From NCBI GenBank assembly GCA_025175895.1, contig CM046003.1:43021335-43085334 (forward strand): a stretch of DNA of 64,000 nt. The letters are read 5' to 3'. Positions 11,783-23,299 of this stretch are shown piece by piece. Source of the stretch: Wurfbainia villosa. Taxonomy: Eukaryota; Streptophyta; Magnoliopsida; Zingiberales; Zingiberaceae. The notes under the pieces are model-generated. The model was given only the letters and a program-made list of their open reading frames with translations, did not search any database and was not told the origin of the DNA. The position numbers and the translations under genes were made by a program. The first letter of the stretch is position 1. Each line of letters begins with the position of its first letter.

Positions 11783-12927
11783 AAGTGTAGTTTTGCATGA
11801 TCCTATAGAAATCCTAGGATTTATACCTTTAAGCATCTCACAAAATCCCTAAGAAACCATGACTTTTGTATTGAGCCACTTAGACAACATGTGAGATGGT
11901 AGGAAGATGCACTTGGTTCATTATGCTTGCTATGATGCATTATTATGGACCAAAGTACCATCTAGAGACATTAATCCTTCATTGGACCAATTATTGAGAA
12001 GGCTTATACACAATTGATGTGCATATAGCTCCAAGAATATGATTGGAAATGTCAAATAAAACACGATTTAAACTATGATTATCATATTTTGAAAAACAGT
12101 TTTCAAGTGGAACACAAAAGTGATACAAAGTTTGCAAAAATATTAGAACTTTTGTTAGTTTTTAAGTTTGTATCAATCTTGAAATCTGGAAAACATATAT
12201 TTTTCAAATTATTTTTCCTTGATAAAGGATGATTTCAGAAATGTGTATACAAAATTTTGTGATTTTTCAAGGTTTCTAGAATTTCTAACACATTTCTGAA
12301 GTTGGGATAAAAAGGCTGAAATTCGGATTTCAGGAATATCAGTCGACTGCGTCAAAAACTAGTCGACTGATACACTGTATTTTCTGATAAAAAACTCTAT
12401 TTTCTACATTTAAGTGTATCTTTGAATTTCCTAAAACTATGATATGATAATATTCAGTATAAACAAGTTTTTAGAACTGTTTTGATGCAATATTTTAGGG
12501 GGAGTTTCATAATATATATCTTTTCATCCCCAAACTTACATTGTTGGTGCAAAGTTAGGATTTAACCTTCAATCTTTTGTTAGGCTTTGCTCCACAAGTT
12601 ATTCATTCATCATGAACCATATCTTGGATTAAGGGGGAGCTTAATTTCAATTTCATACCTTAGTTCAAGATTACAATAAATTTAATTCTTTTCTGAAATT
12701 TATGAATCCTTCTCTTTTTGATGTGTGTCAAAGGGGGAGAAGGAATGTTTAAGTTAGAATTCATATTGAAAATATGATGGAAATATGATTATATACATGA
12801 ATGTCTAAAGAATTCATATGATTATGTACATGAATGTCTAAAGATAGAATTCATATTGGAAATATGATTATGTGCATATTTTAAAGACCTAACTTAAATG
12901 ATTGTCAAACATCAAAAAGGGGGAGAT
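11783..12927 (+). other. 3' noncoding tail of element A with several polypurine-like tracts
   Basis: No open frame of interest. AGGGGGAG-type tracts occur near 12496, 12632, 12730 and 12916; the last directly precedes the 3' LTR and should be the true plus-strand primer. A CAGTCGACTG palindrome lies at about 12341, with a second GTCGACTG just after. Long noncoding tails with repeated polypurine tracts are known from Sireviruses. Confidence 0.75.
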
Positions 12928-14068
12928 TGTTGGTGCAACAATGCCCCAAGCATTTATATGTGTTGATGGTTGGATAATCATCTAAGTTAGGCAATGCTTT
13001 GTAATCTAATTGTGAACGTGTTTAAGTCACAGAAAAATCCAAGTATGAAGACTTGGTAAAGACAAAGTCCAAGTATGATCTTGGCAAAGGAAGTCCAAAG
13101 GCAAGTTTTGGCAGCGTAAGTCCAAGCATGTAGTCTTGGCGGCGTAAAGTCCAAGCACACTTTGACAAAGGAAAACCCAAGACATGACAAAACCGAAGGA
13201 AGCTCTTGGAAGCAAAGCGCAAAGGATGAACAAGTCACGGACTCGGAGGGATCCTGGAGGCGCAAGACTTAAGGAAGAACTAGAAGGTTGAGTCTAGGTC
13301 TAGGGGGTAAAATCAAGTATGAATTATTCATACTTGATGAGTATCGATCGTAATGCGATGTATCGGTCGATTGGTCGTGCTCGAGTCGGTCGAAACCCTA
13401 ACGATCACCGACCGCCGAGAGCGATAGTCGATCGATCAGCAATCGACCGCCAAATCGTGATTGGTGATCATGCCAAAGATGGGCACAGAATGGAGTCTCA
13501 CTCGACTCCGCGCGGTGATCACTCGACTGATCGCTTCATCAGTCGACTGATGAAGCGATCAGTCGACTGATCAAGCAGCCGTTGGAAATTACGGCTGCGT
13601 ATCTCCGCGAATTTTCTTAGTTAGAAGTCATTGGTTTCGGCGGCAGTCGATTGATGTTGTCGACTGATGGAAGCCCAATGGGAAAAACAACTCTCTTTCT
13701 ATAAAAAGAGGGCTGGTGGTGGCTTTAAGGGCTAATGCTTATTCTCTGATTTTTCTCTCAAGCCCCCACAAGTTTTCTAAAGCTTTCAAGTGTTTAATTC
13801 TCCTCCTCCTCTCTAATCTTCATCTACATTTTTTGTAAGAAGAGGAGGGTTTGTAAAAGAGAAAGCTTCTTAATGGAATCACTTGGGTTGATCCACCTTA
13901 AGGATCGCCATGGAGTAGGAGCGTTATCTCCGAACCACGTAAAGGCCTTGTTAGTATTGTGTTTTCATTTATATTTATATTGTATTTGTTGTGCTTCTGC
14001 TAACCACTCTTGTAGAAACGAAAATGAGCTATTCAACCCCCCCCTCTAGCTTCAAATGATCACTAACA
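12928..14068 (+). repeat. 3' LTR of element A
   Basis: 1141 bp, TGTTGGTGCAACAATG to CACTAACA, followed by ATATT. It closely matches the 5' LTR outside about 13340-13480. In that patch the GTCGACTG words are replaced by CGATCG and GGTCGAT words and extra bases are present. Confidence 0.93.
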
Positions 14069-14073
14069 ATATT
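14069..14073. repeat. Target site duplication ATATT, right of element A
   Basis: Matches 4018-4022. The element-B coding sequence resumes directly after it. Confidence 0.9.
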
Positions 14074-15186
14074 TTCTCTTGTCTGACCACGATGATGTAA
14101 TGTTTGTTGACCAAAATGAGCCTACATCCTATCATGAAGCTATAATGAGCCCAGATTCTAAGAAATGACTAGACACCATGAGATTTGAAATGGAAGTCAT
14201 GTATGGACTCTGGTTGACCCACCTAAAGGGATAAATCTCATTGAGTGTAAAAGGGTTTTCAAGAAGAAAATCGACATGGATGAAAATGTGCATACCTTAA
14301 AAGGGAAACTAGTAGTTAAAGGATTTAAGAAAATTCATGGTGTAGACTATGATGAAACCTTTTCGCCAGTTGCGATGTTTAAATCCATTCGAATCTTGCT
14401 TGCTATTGCAGCTTACCATGATTATGGGATCTGGCAAATGGATGTTAAAACGACATTTCTTAATGGGAATCTACTTGAGGCTGTGTGCATGAGACAACCT
14501 AAGGGTTTTGTTGATTCAAGAATGCTGGAAAGGTATGTAAGTTGCAAAAGTCCATTTATGGATTAAAGCAAGCTTCTAAATGCTTGAATCTTCGATTTGA
14601 TCATACGATCTCAGAGTTTGGTTTCATTAAGAATGAAGATGAACCTTGTGTCTACAAAAGAATTAGTGGGAGCACAGTTGTCTTTCTTATTTTGTATGTA
14701 GATGACATACTTATCATTGGAGATGATATCCCTATTTTACAGTCAGTAAAGACATGACTTGGAAATTATTTCTCAATGAAAGACTTAGGTGAAGCTGCCT
14801 ATATTTTAGGTATTAAGATCTATAGAAATAGATCTAAGAGATTACTTGGTCTGAGTCAGAGTACATATATTGACAAAGTGCTTAATCGCTTTACCATGCA
14901 GAATCCTAAGAGAGGATTCTTGCCAATGTCACATGATGTGAGTCTTTCTAAGACTCAATGCCCCTCTACTAAAGAGGATAGGGATTACATAGATAAGATT
15001 TCTTATGCATCTGCTATTGGATCTATTATGTATGTCATGTTGTGTACTCATCTTGACATTTTGTATGTATTAAGCATGATGAGCAAGAACCAGTCATACC
15101 CAGGTGAAAGTCACTGTACAACAATCAAGAATATTCTTAAGTACTTGAGAAGAACTAGAGATTATTTCTTGATATATTCATTGTAA
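14074..15186 (+). pseudogene. Copia element B: reverse transcriptase
   Basis: Continuation of the pol broken at 4017. It starts in the integrase-RT linker and gives LVVKGFKKIHGVDYDETFSP from 14276, the QMDVKTTFLNG block, SIYGLKQASK, and YVDD at about 14695-14706. After a stop at 14756 the frame resumes with the MKDLGEAAYILGIKIYR and YASAIGSIMYVMLCTHLDI blocks. Several frame breaks (about 14527, 14756, 15184) show decay. It differs clearly from the RT of A and D and belongs to another copia lineage. Confidence 0.85.
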
Positions 15187-15666
15187 AGGGTTACAGTGAT
15201 GTAAGCTTCCAAATTGACAAAGATGATTCAAGATTGCAGTCAGGGTATGTGTTTTGCTTAAATGGTAGTGTAGTGAGCTGGAAGAGTTCAAAGCAAGACA
15301 CAACTGCTAATTCTACTACAAAGGCCGAGTATATTGTTGTTTCTAATGCAACAAAAGAGGTTGTTTGGATCAAAAGTTCATCACATAACTTGGTGTGGTT
15401 CCTAGCATAGCTAATCCAATAGACCTCTATTGTGATAGCAATGAGGCTATTGCACAAGCTAAGAAACTCATGTCTCATCAACGATCCAAACACATACTTC
15501 AACGGTTTCATCTCATTCGAGAGAATATTGATAGAGGAGATATAAAAATATGCTGAGTAATGACAGATGATAGTATTGTCGACCCATTGACTAAGGCTTT
15601 AGCACAGAAGAAGTATCATGGTCATTCCAAGTCACTAGGTATTAGATACTTCAGTGACTGGCTCTA
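15187..15666 (+). pseudogene. Copia element B: RNase H remnant
   Basis: Frame-broken RNase H. Recognisable parts are the GYSD-type start near 15189, the SWKSSKQDTTANSTTKAEY block (about 15279-15335), a DNEAIAQAK-like block near 15435, and the pol end RYFSDWL with TAG at 15664-15666. Here the codon before the DTTANST block is CAA, whereas A and D have TAA at the matching place. Confidence 0.75.
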
Positions 15667-15669
15667 GAG

Positions 15670-17290
15670 TAGTATCATGAGATGTTGATATAAGACTTTT
15701 GTATCATGTTTTAATAAAAGGCAACATTTTGTGTTTATTATATTTATCTTTTAAGTGCAAAGTTGAATAAATATAATAATGTCTTAAAATAGTAGGCTTT
15801 GTTCTATAACATATCAATTTTGAATTGATTGTGACAAACTATAGTAAACACTACTCTTAATTATCCTTGGTCAAGTATTAATATACAAGGGCAATATTAA
15901 TGCATTGAGACTAGCATGTAGGATAATCGATGACTTAATCTCATAAGTCATGAATATAAGATATCAAGTTAACACATGAGTATATATTAAAGAATATGTA
16001 TTGGATTGACCCACTATGAGAATATTTCATGAATTGTTATATGAGTGTCATAAATATTTTCATAGTGACTATTGGTATACACAGTCCTTTGACCTGAAGT
16101 CACTATGGTTCCCCACATAAAGAGTTGTGTACTTTAGTTTTGACAAACGTCACCTGTAACAAAGTCGATTATAAAGTCGTTCACTAGGTATGGAATAAGT
16201 TATGCGGAGGAATGTGAGTGATGTAGATGGAATTTGTCCCTTTTATATAACGGAAGTAATGTATGTAAGCCCCTTGATTATGTAGGACTACTAAAATGCA
16301 CGACCATGTTCAAATAAGTCAATATAAGATATTGAACTTATTTAGTTGAGTTAGTCTACTTAGAGATCAAGAAATACAAAGATTAATAAGAGGATGACAC
16401 ATTCGATGCCTCATAAATCAATCTAGACGTTATAGACAAAAGATCTAAGTTATACAATATGATGGTCACAAACATATTAGGTCGGATCTACGACATTCTT
16501 ATCACTTGTGTAGCAATGATACATTTCTAGATGTCACTTATTGCTTGTGCATTTAAAATGAGATTTAAAAGTCACTACCAATGTCACGAGAACCTATTAG
16601 GTCACACACAAAGAGCGCATCGACTTTGATGTTTAGTGGTCCTTTATTTGAATGGGAGATTATTGGGATAACAATCGAAGTACCACTACAGGTCTAAGTT
16701 AAGATTAATGAATTAATCTTATTGGATCCTAAACTCATTAGATTAATGGATTAATCTAATTGGATTTAAACTTATTAGATTAATGGGTTAATCTAATCGA
16801 ATTTAAACCAATTAGATAATTACTAGATTAATCTAATTAGATTTGAATTTATTGGATTAATTCAATATGTGTTTGAGTTTTTCAAATGAGACCATGGATT
16901 ATATCCATGTTTTAATAAAATAGGAGAAAATGTCATATTAGATATGACTTGGTGATTAAGTAATAAACACAATCTTATCTGATAAGATCGTGTAAGATTA
17001 CGTCAACCCTAAATGTTAGGATTTTCTGATCTCTCCTTATATATAGTAGATAGCGCTACAACATGAATAAATAAAAAAGACGAATGACGACGACAATGCT
17101 CGTGTGGATATTAAGGAGGTGTGGATATACTGATCGCGCTCAGATCGACTTGACCCTTTAGTATCGAATAGTTCACGCTTCAAGAGTAACACTCTAAACT
17201 AACGATCAATCATAATTTATATGGATTTTGTTGGATTCTCTTTTTCCACTGCGTATATATTTTAATTTTATTTCATTTTAGAATCCAATA
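15670..17290 (+). repeat. 3' LTR of element B (ends approximate)
   Basis: Noncoding AT-rich sequence aligned along its length with the reverse complement of the solo LTR at 5477-7314. Shared stretches include AATATAATAATGTC, CACTACTCTTAATTATCC, GAGACTAGCATGTAGGAT, the GGTTCCCCACATAAAG region and the CACCTGTAAC block. The right end near 17230-17290 keeps a CTTTTTCCACTGCGT-like end. I could not fix the exact TG and CA ends. Confidence 0.75.
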
Positions 17291-20079
17291 CTATATAGTT
17301 CACTTTCTTTCAACTACCATCAAAATTAAACCTTCTACAATATTCTTTACTGCTATATTTACCTTGAAAGCACATCTGGTGAAGGGAAAGGAATTACGAT
17401 AGAAAAAATCACTGGATCAAAAAGGAAAGAGAAAGAAAAGGAGAACACTGTGGAAGGAAAAGAAGATCAATGGAAGATGAGTCTTATGACATTTTTTTTT
17501 TGTCACGTAGTCACAACTCATGATAGTTAACTCGCGACAAAGACACTGGGCACTCGCATTTTCTATGCATATGTGCACGAATAAAAAATATACAGTAATC
17601 ACACCATGATTTTTTTTTCCATCTGAGCATGGGGCAACTCGGAATCGCTGATGGAAGACTATATTCTGATTGCGATCCGATTGGATCGTGATCGAATTTC
17701 GATCGAATCGTGGTTAAAATTAGCCACGATTGTGACTGCCAATGATTGCAGTGTTGACGATCACAATTCGATCGGATTCTGCTCTGCAATCCGATCAAAA
17801 TCCGATTGTGATCCGACTGGACTCTGGTGTCGATTGGATCACGGTCGAATTTCGACCGGATTATGATCAGAATCGACCGAGTTTGCGGTCGCCAGCAGCT
17901 ACATTGCTAGCGGTGGCAATTCGATCGTTTTTCTATTGGAATCCGATCGGAGTCCTTTCAGTCGATCGGTCGGACGGTGACAGTGACGACGACGATGACC
18001 CCGACGAATTTAAGCATTGACTATAGTACTCATCGATGAAGAAAAGTTGCAGGTATAGAAGTTGTGCATTTCTTAATTACGATGATCGATGATCAAACGG
18101 TGAAAAAAGATTATACATGCATCAGGCAACATAAGACAAGGTGTGAACCAGATTAATTCTATATGTATATACAGTAGGGATTACTCTAGCTCTGCAATCT
18201 TTGGCTACCTAGTGAGGATAGCCATCCACATCAACAAAAGTCAATCATAGTTTATGATGGTACCTCTATACCTAGGAAGACGACACCGAATTTTATAACT
18301 CCACAACTCTGTGCCCTCTACCTTCCTACTGCCACAACCCCCTTGGGTCATCATCTAGGTAGATTCTCATCCCACTAAGGATCAACTTTCAATGACAAAA
18401 GAAGATTTCAACAAGAGTCAATTTAAGTTGTTTGAGGGAACTAGAACTCTTCTAGCTAAAGAAGAATGAATCCAAGTTCGAATTGAACTTTAACCTAAAA
18501 GACGCGTGATTCCAAACTTTAAGATATTCAATAGTATGGGCAACCCTTACCCACACCTAATTCACTTTGTGGCAACGTGGCACAACACAAATGGCTTATT
18601 TAGAGCCCAATTTGGTTGGTTCTCAAGCTTAGAGAACTAGTTTATCAAATCCTTAAAAGAGAAGGAAGATATACCTTCAAGATCAAGTTCGTCATCAGAC
18701 GATTTATGCACAAATATCACAAATTTTCAATTCCTCGTTCAATGAAACAACCTTCAATGTCAAAAAGCTATGTAAAAATAAGTCAAATCGAAATGATCAA
18801 TAATCAAGTGATTTGAAATTGAGCCTTAAAATATTCATATAGTCTCTTAGACATCTTTGATTCGATCCCCAACTACATCACATTTTAGAGATTTTATTTC
18901 TAATGAAATGATAAATTTTAAAATATTGAATTACTAAGTCATCTGCTGCAACTGTTTCTCGATTTACTTTTACGACGATGAAAAATTTTCATGAGATCGA
19001 ACTAATCGCTTTCAGAATTAATTGTATCGATGATCTGAATATTTAATGTCAATTAAAAACAAAATATGAAATCGAGAGTAAACAAGTCAATGTCACATAT
19101 AGCAATAAGTTTTCCAATTTGAAATTTACTCACCAAGTAACATCATCCAACTACTAATATAAAACATATTATTTGAATGCACTACAAATATACCATATGC
19201 AAGATATCTTTGTCCCACCTTAAATTAGAAACAAACAAATAAATTACAATTCAATTCCTTTTAAATTTATAATTTTTTTAATTTTATTTTAAAATAAAAT
19301 TTTAATACTCAAGTTTCTAATACTACCATTTGACATCACTTACAAATTGATATGACCTAAAATTAAAATATATGTCGATATTAGTTTCGAGTATTTAACG
19401 CCACATATAATACAAATTAATTGATAATCACTCGTAACAAAATATCATCTGTAAAATTAAAACAAATTAATAAATTTCCAACACGACTCTTAGAACCGAA
19501 TATTATATATATATATTTTTAAAAAAATGATGATAAAATAAAATAAAGTGCACCTTTTAAATTTTAGTTTTGCCCAAACTATTTCTGTACTTGTGTTGAT
19601 TCCGTCAATTCAAATTCGAAAATAAAAAATAATCTTCTAAAATCTTATTGATTCGGCATAATATCAAAAAAATAGACGATTAAAATTCATCGTTTCGAAA
19701 GAAACCACGAAATATTATTAATAATTCAAAAATTACCTTAAAACAATTAAACATATGTTTAAATAGATTTAAAAATCTAACTTTAGAAAAAAAAAATATT
19801 TTTAATTATTAAACAATCTGAAATATATAAAATATTTTTTCGATCATAAAAAAAATACTTTAAACCTCTAAATAAATTTCGATTTAATATATTATAAGTC
19901 TCGTGATTCAATTTAAATAAAAAATTATGACCATAAAAAAATATAATATCACTACATTAATCGAGATAATGAGAAGATTAAGTGATCAATATACAGTTTG
20001 TGATTTGATTAATTCTTCTTTCCATTTCGATTCCTGAAATTAAGAGAAGATTTTGTGCATGCGGTAGTCTGTTCATCAA
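17291..20079. other. Intergenic region 3' of nitrate reductase
   Basis: No gene supported. About 17640-17990 is dense in GATCG, CGATC and TCCGAT words and has two short overlapping frames without family resemblance. About 18800-20050 is strongly AT-rich, with long A and T runs. The 3' UTR and poly(A) signal of nitrate reductase should lie just below 20080; I could not choose among many AATAAA-like sites. Confidence 0.6.
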
Positions 20080-23000
20080 TCAAAATACCAGTAGCGAATT
20101 GACCGTGTCATACTTCATCTTCTCCAAGTTGGGTACCACCGCAAATTGGATCATCGGCGGCGGCCCGCAAGCCAGCGCCAGCGTGTCGTCGGATCCGCCC
20201 ATCGGAATGTGCTCCCTCAGGATGCTCTCCGTGACAAATCCCGTGCTGTACCGCCACCCCTCCCGCTTGGCCTCGTTGATCACATACCACACTTTGAACT
20301 GCTCCGGCCGCCGCCGCGCCCACTCCTCCAGCTCCTCCCGCAGCAATATGTCCTCCTCCGATCGGTTCGCGTACACCAGGTGCATCTCCGTCGGGTCCTC
20401 TGGGTCCTGCAAAACCGTCTGGATCACTTGGTACATCGGCGTGATCCCCGTTCCGCCGGCAATCATCGCCAGCCGCCGCGCAGTCCTCCTCTTGCTGCCC
20501 TCTATCAGGAAGTTACCGGAGCCGGTATACTGAATGTGGCCGAGAGGGCCCTTGATGTCCAAGACGGCGCCGATGGGCAGGGAATCCAAATGCTGGGACA
20601 TGAGGCCGCCGTTGGGAAATTTAGGGTGCTCGCCCTTGAAGTAGATCTTGACGACTAGCTCGAAGTGGCTGGCCTCGTCCACTGGGCTCGTCGGTGTGTA
20701 GGCGCGCATGCAGAGCTTGTCGTCGATGGTGGCACAAAGGAAGATGTGCTTTCCGACGGGAAGGCCCAGCACTTGGTCAGCTGATGGGAGCGCAAAGCGG
20801 AATTTGCGGACGTCGTGGGAGATGGACTTCTTGGAGACGAGCGTGCACTTGACCTTCTCGCGGGAGTTAACGAGGGCAGGCGGCGCGCGCACGGCCTCGC
20901 GGATGGTGGCGAGGTGAGATAGCTCGGACGCGCCGTGGACGGATGCGTCGGAGACGTAGCCAGTTAGGATGAGCTCGCCGATGCGGTAGACGTCGAGGAG
21001 CGCCTTGGCCTTGTCGGAGTGGATGGCGTCGAACTCCTCGGTGCAGTCGGCGCCGGCATTGATAAGGATGCTGTCAGCGCCGCCCGGGTGCTCCTTGACA
21101 AAGGCCGTGCAGTCGTAGACATGACCGTGGACGACGATCCACGCGGAGTAGCGCGACGCGTGCTTGCGGACCTCCGACATGGTATACTGCTTGGTGGCCG
21201 TGTTCATGAAAGGGGTGGAGGTGCTCTTCTTCAGCTTCTGCGACGGTGCCTCTGCCGTCTCGATGTGCTTCTGCTTCACCATCCACCCGCCAGATTGGTT
21301 CCCTGGCTGCGTCGGGTGCTCGAACATCAACCCGATCTCGCCCTTGTGAGGTCGACACACGTTGACCTTCACCTTGAACCAGCAGTTGTTCATCATCCCC
21401 TGCATCACCGCCGCCAAAAAGGACGCATAAATCGACCATAAAACTGTCGTAATTCACCACTTCATCGGCATGCGCACACACCATAAGGTTCCAAATTAGC
21501 TTCTCCGGCTGTGTATTGTGGGACTCGTCCCATGCTCGAACGGCGATCTCCTTCGCAGTCAGCAGTTGCAGCACCTCCAGCTCCACTGACCAGAAGCACC
21601 AGCACCAGTATTTGCCATACTTGTTGGGCTTCTCGGGGTGGTCAAGGTCGCACACCAGCCATGTGTCGCCGCCATCGAGCGTCACCTCCACTCGTGTCAC
21701 TTTCCTTCCTCCACCTGTTTGACAGAGAGCAGTCACGCATCCATTCGCTGGCTTCCCTTTTCGTTTTATAATAAAATATATACATTCTCAAATGCAGAAA
21801 CAATGGGATTACCAGTAAAAATAACAAATTTAGAGGTCACGACTTGTCAAACATGAGCGACAAAGAAGAATCCAAATTCCATTTGACAAGAGATTTTCAA
21901 ACATCAGCGAAGAACAAGAATCCAAAGGAGGCTGTTAATTTCCAAAAGCCTGCAAGGACGGAGCTCACCTGAGTAGGCGTAACCTTTCATGTAATACGGC
22001 CTCTGTGTCGTGTGGGCGTTGATGGGCAGTATCTCGTCGTGGCCCGGGGTCGTGATGACCGAGTTGATGTTCAATTCATTGATGATGTGCTCTGGCTTGT
22101 ACCACCAAGCTGCACTCCCATGGCAGAACGTATTGGCTAGCTCAGACATTTAGTCGAACAATAAATGTGATATTATGAGGGGGGCATCAATCGCGCGAAA
22201 CGCACCTTCCGCGTTGGCTAGCTCCGCATCGACGTGGGAAGGGAGGACGCGGTTGTCCTTGAAATGGTAATAGCTATCGGACTCCTGCGGGGTGACGATG
22301 ATGCGCTTGAGCCATTTGACCATGCGGCCACCGATGAAACCGGGGATGATGACGCGGACGGGGAAACCGTGATCCGGCGTCAACTCCTCGCCGTTCTGCA
22401 TGTAGGCGAGCATCACATCGCGCGAAGGGTCCATCGCCACCTCCCTCCGGAGGCACGTGCCGTACTTGGAACCGCCGCCGCCAGGAAGGTCTTCGGCGCC
22501 CTGGAAGCAGACGAAGGGCGCACCGTCCTTGCGGCCCATGACGCCGGACCGGCGGAGCACATCGCGGAGGCGCGCGCCGCGCCATACGGTGGTGGACACG
22601 GCGGCAGGGCCCCAGTTGAAGCCGATGGTCTGGCTGACCATGTTCTGCTCCTTGCGCCGGTTGCCAGCGCACACGAGCGTGACAGGAATCTCGACGGGCG
22701 CGAAATTGCGGACGAGGTCGTCCATGGTCAGCAGCAGCGGGCGGCGGACGAGGCCGGTGATCTCGACGGTCCAAGTGGCCCAGTCGCCGCGGGGCACCGC
22801 GCCGTGGTTGCGGACATAGTGGAGCGGGACGGGCGTAATGAAGCCGTGGTGCATAAGCCGCGGGAGTGGCGGCTCGCAGTTCAAGGGGTGCTTACCGGTG
22901 AGGCGGATCAGGGAAGGGTTGCGCGGGATCCAGCCGTCGGCCGTACCCTCGTCGCGGGCGTCGCGCACCGAGGGCTCCACCTCGAGGTGGGAATCCGTGT

Positions 23001-23199
23001 CGTAGAGCTCCTTCCAGTCGACGACCTCCTCTTCATCTTCTCCCTCGTCATCGTCGTCGTTGGCCCGGTAAACAGAGGGGTGAGGAGGGAAGAAGGGAGA
23101 TGGGTAGGTGCGGAGTCGGCTGGGGGAATCGGGGTACGACTTGGCAAGTGTCGGGGAATCGAGGCGGCTAAACCGACGCTTGTCTACAAATGTCGCCAT
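20080..23199 (-). CDS. NIA: Nitrate reductase [NAD(P)H], complete, four exons
   Basis: Cytosolic homodimeric enzyme that reduces nitrate to nitrite with NAD(P)H, the entry step of nitrate assimilation. Exons (minus strand): 23199-22206, 22109-21969, 21714-21482, 21399-20080. The introns are 96, 254 and 82 bp, all GT-AG. Spliced length is 895 aa, normal for plants, and three introns is the common plant arrangement. Domains: acidic N-terminus (to about 90); molybdopterin domain (about 100-330) with Cys177 in VTLVCAGN as Mo ligand; dimerization domain (about 330-490); hinge with LKKSTSTP, Ser517 being the expected phosphorylation/14-3-3 site; cytochrome b5 domain (528-599) with heme ligands His560 (HPGG) and His583; FAD/NADH domain (about 634-895) with RAYTPTS 688-694, GGTGITP 771-777 and Cys867 in CGPPPMI; C-terminal Phe. 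ATG 23199 was chosen because an in-frame ATG at 23290-23292 lies in the TATA region. His364 replaces a usual Trp. No frameshift is seen; GC-rich exons contrast with AT-rich flanks. Confidence 0.97.
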
Positions 23200-23255
23200 G
23201 AGAGGAGGAAGAGGAAGAGGTAGAGGAAGAGGAAGCTCTCGCAGTAGTGTTCTTG
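23200..23255 (-). other. Nitrate reductase 5' UTR (pyrimidine-rich)
   Basis: On the minus strand the bases before the ATG are nearly all C and T (repeated CTTCCTCTTCC words). The upper bound assumes transcription starts about 30 bases after the TATA box. CT-rich leaders are common in highly transcribed plant genes. Confidence 0.5.
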
Positions 23256-23280
23256 TGTGTTGAGTTGGGCATGGTCGAAG

Positions 23281-23290
23281 GTTTATATAC
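23281..23290 (-). promoter_or_regulatory. TATA box of nitrate reductase
   Basis: GTATATAAAC on the minus strand, about 82-91 bases upstream of the chosen ATG. It excludes the upstream in-frame ATG at 23290-23292 as a usual start, because that codon overlaps the TATA box. Confidence 0.75.
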
Positions 23291-23299
23291 ACACACAGG

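Larger units (their letters stand above)
4023..14068 (+). mobile_element. Element A: Sirevirus-like Ty1/copia retrotransposon, about 10 kb
   Basis: Order on the + strand: LTR (4023-5127), primer binding site (5130), gag (5182-8664, interrupted), protease, integrase, RT, RNase H (to 11782), a 1.1 kb noncoding tail with several polypurine-like tracts, and LTR (12928-14068). Integrase precedes RT, as in Ty1/copia. The long gag with a coiled-coil C-terminal part, TGGTATCAGAGC primer site and repeated AAGGGGGAG tracts fit the Sirevirus group. It sits in element B with the duplication ATATT. Stops occur in gag, integrase, RT and RNase H, so it is not autonomous now. A 1838-bp solo LTR lies within gag. 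Confidence 0.92.

Noticed and set aside
11783..12927. Envelope-like gene after pol, known in some Sireviruses
   Set aside because: No open frame of useful length on the + strand in this region.
17651..18016. Two overlapping + strand frames of 71 and 92 codons
   Set aside because: They translate the CGATC-rich tract; no domain, no promoter or splice evidence.
20146..21441. Several + strand and out-of-phase frames over nitrate reductase exon 4
   Set aside because: Shadows of the GC-rich coding exon.
22234..23223. 329-codon open frame on the + strand
   Set aside because: It is antisense to nitrate reductase exon 1, where high GC removes stop codons. The translation has no family resemblance.
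23290..23292. Upstream in-frame ATG of nitrate reductase
   Set aside because: It overlaps the TATA box, and the added residues are a leucine/proline run unlike nitrate reductase.
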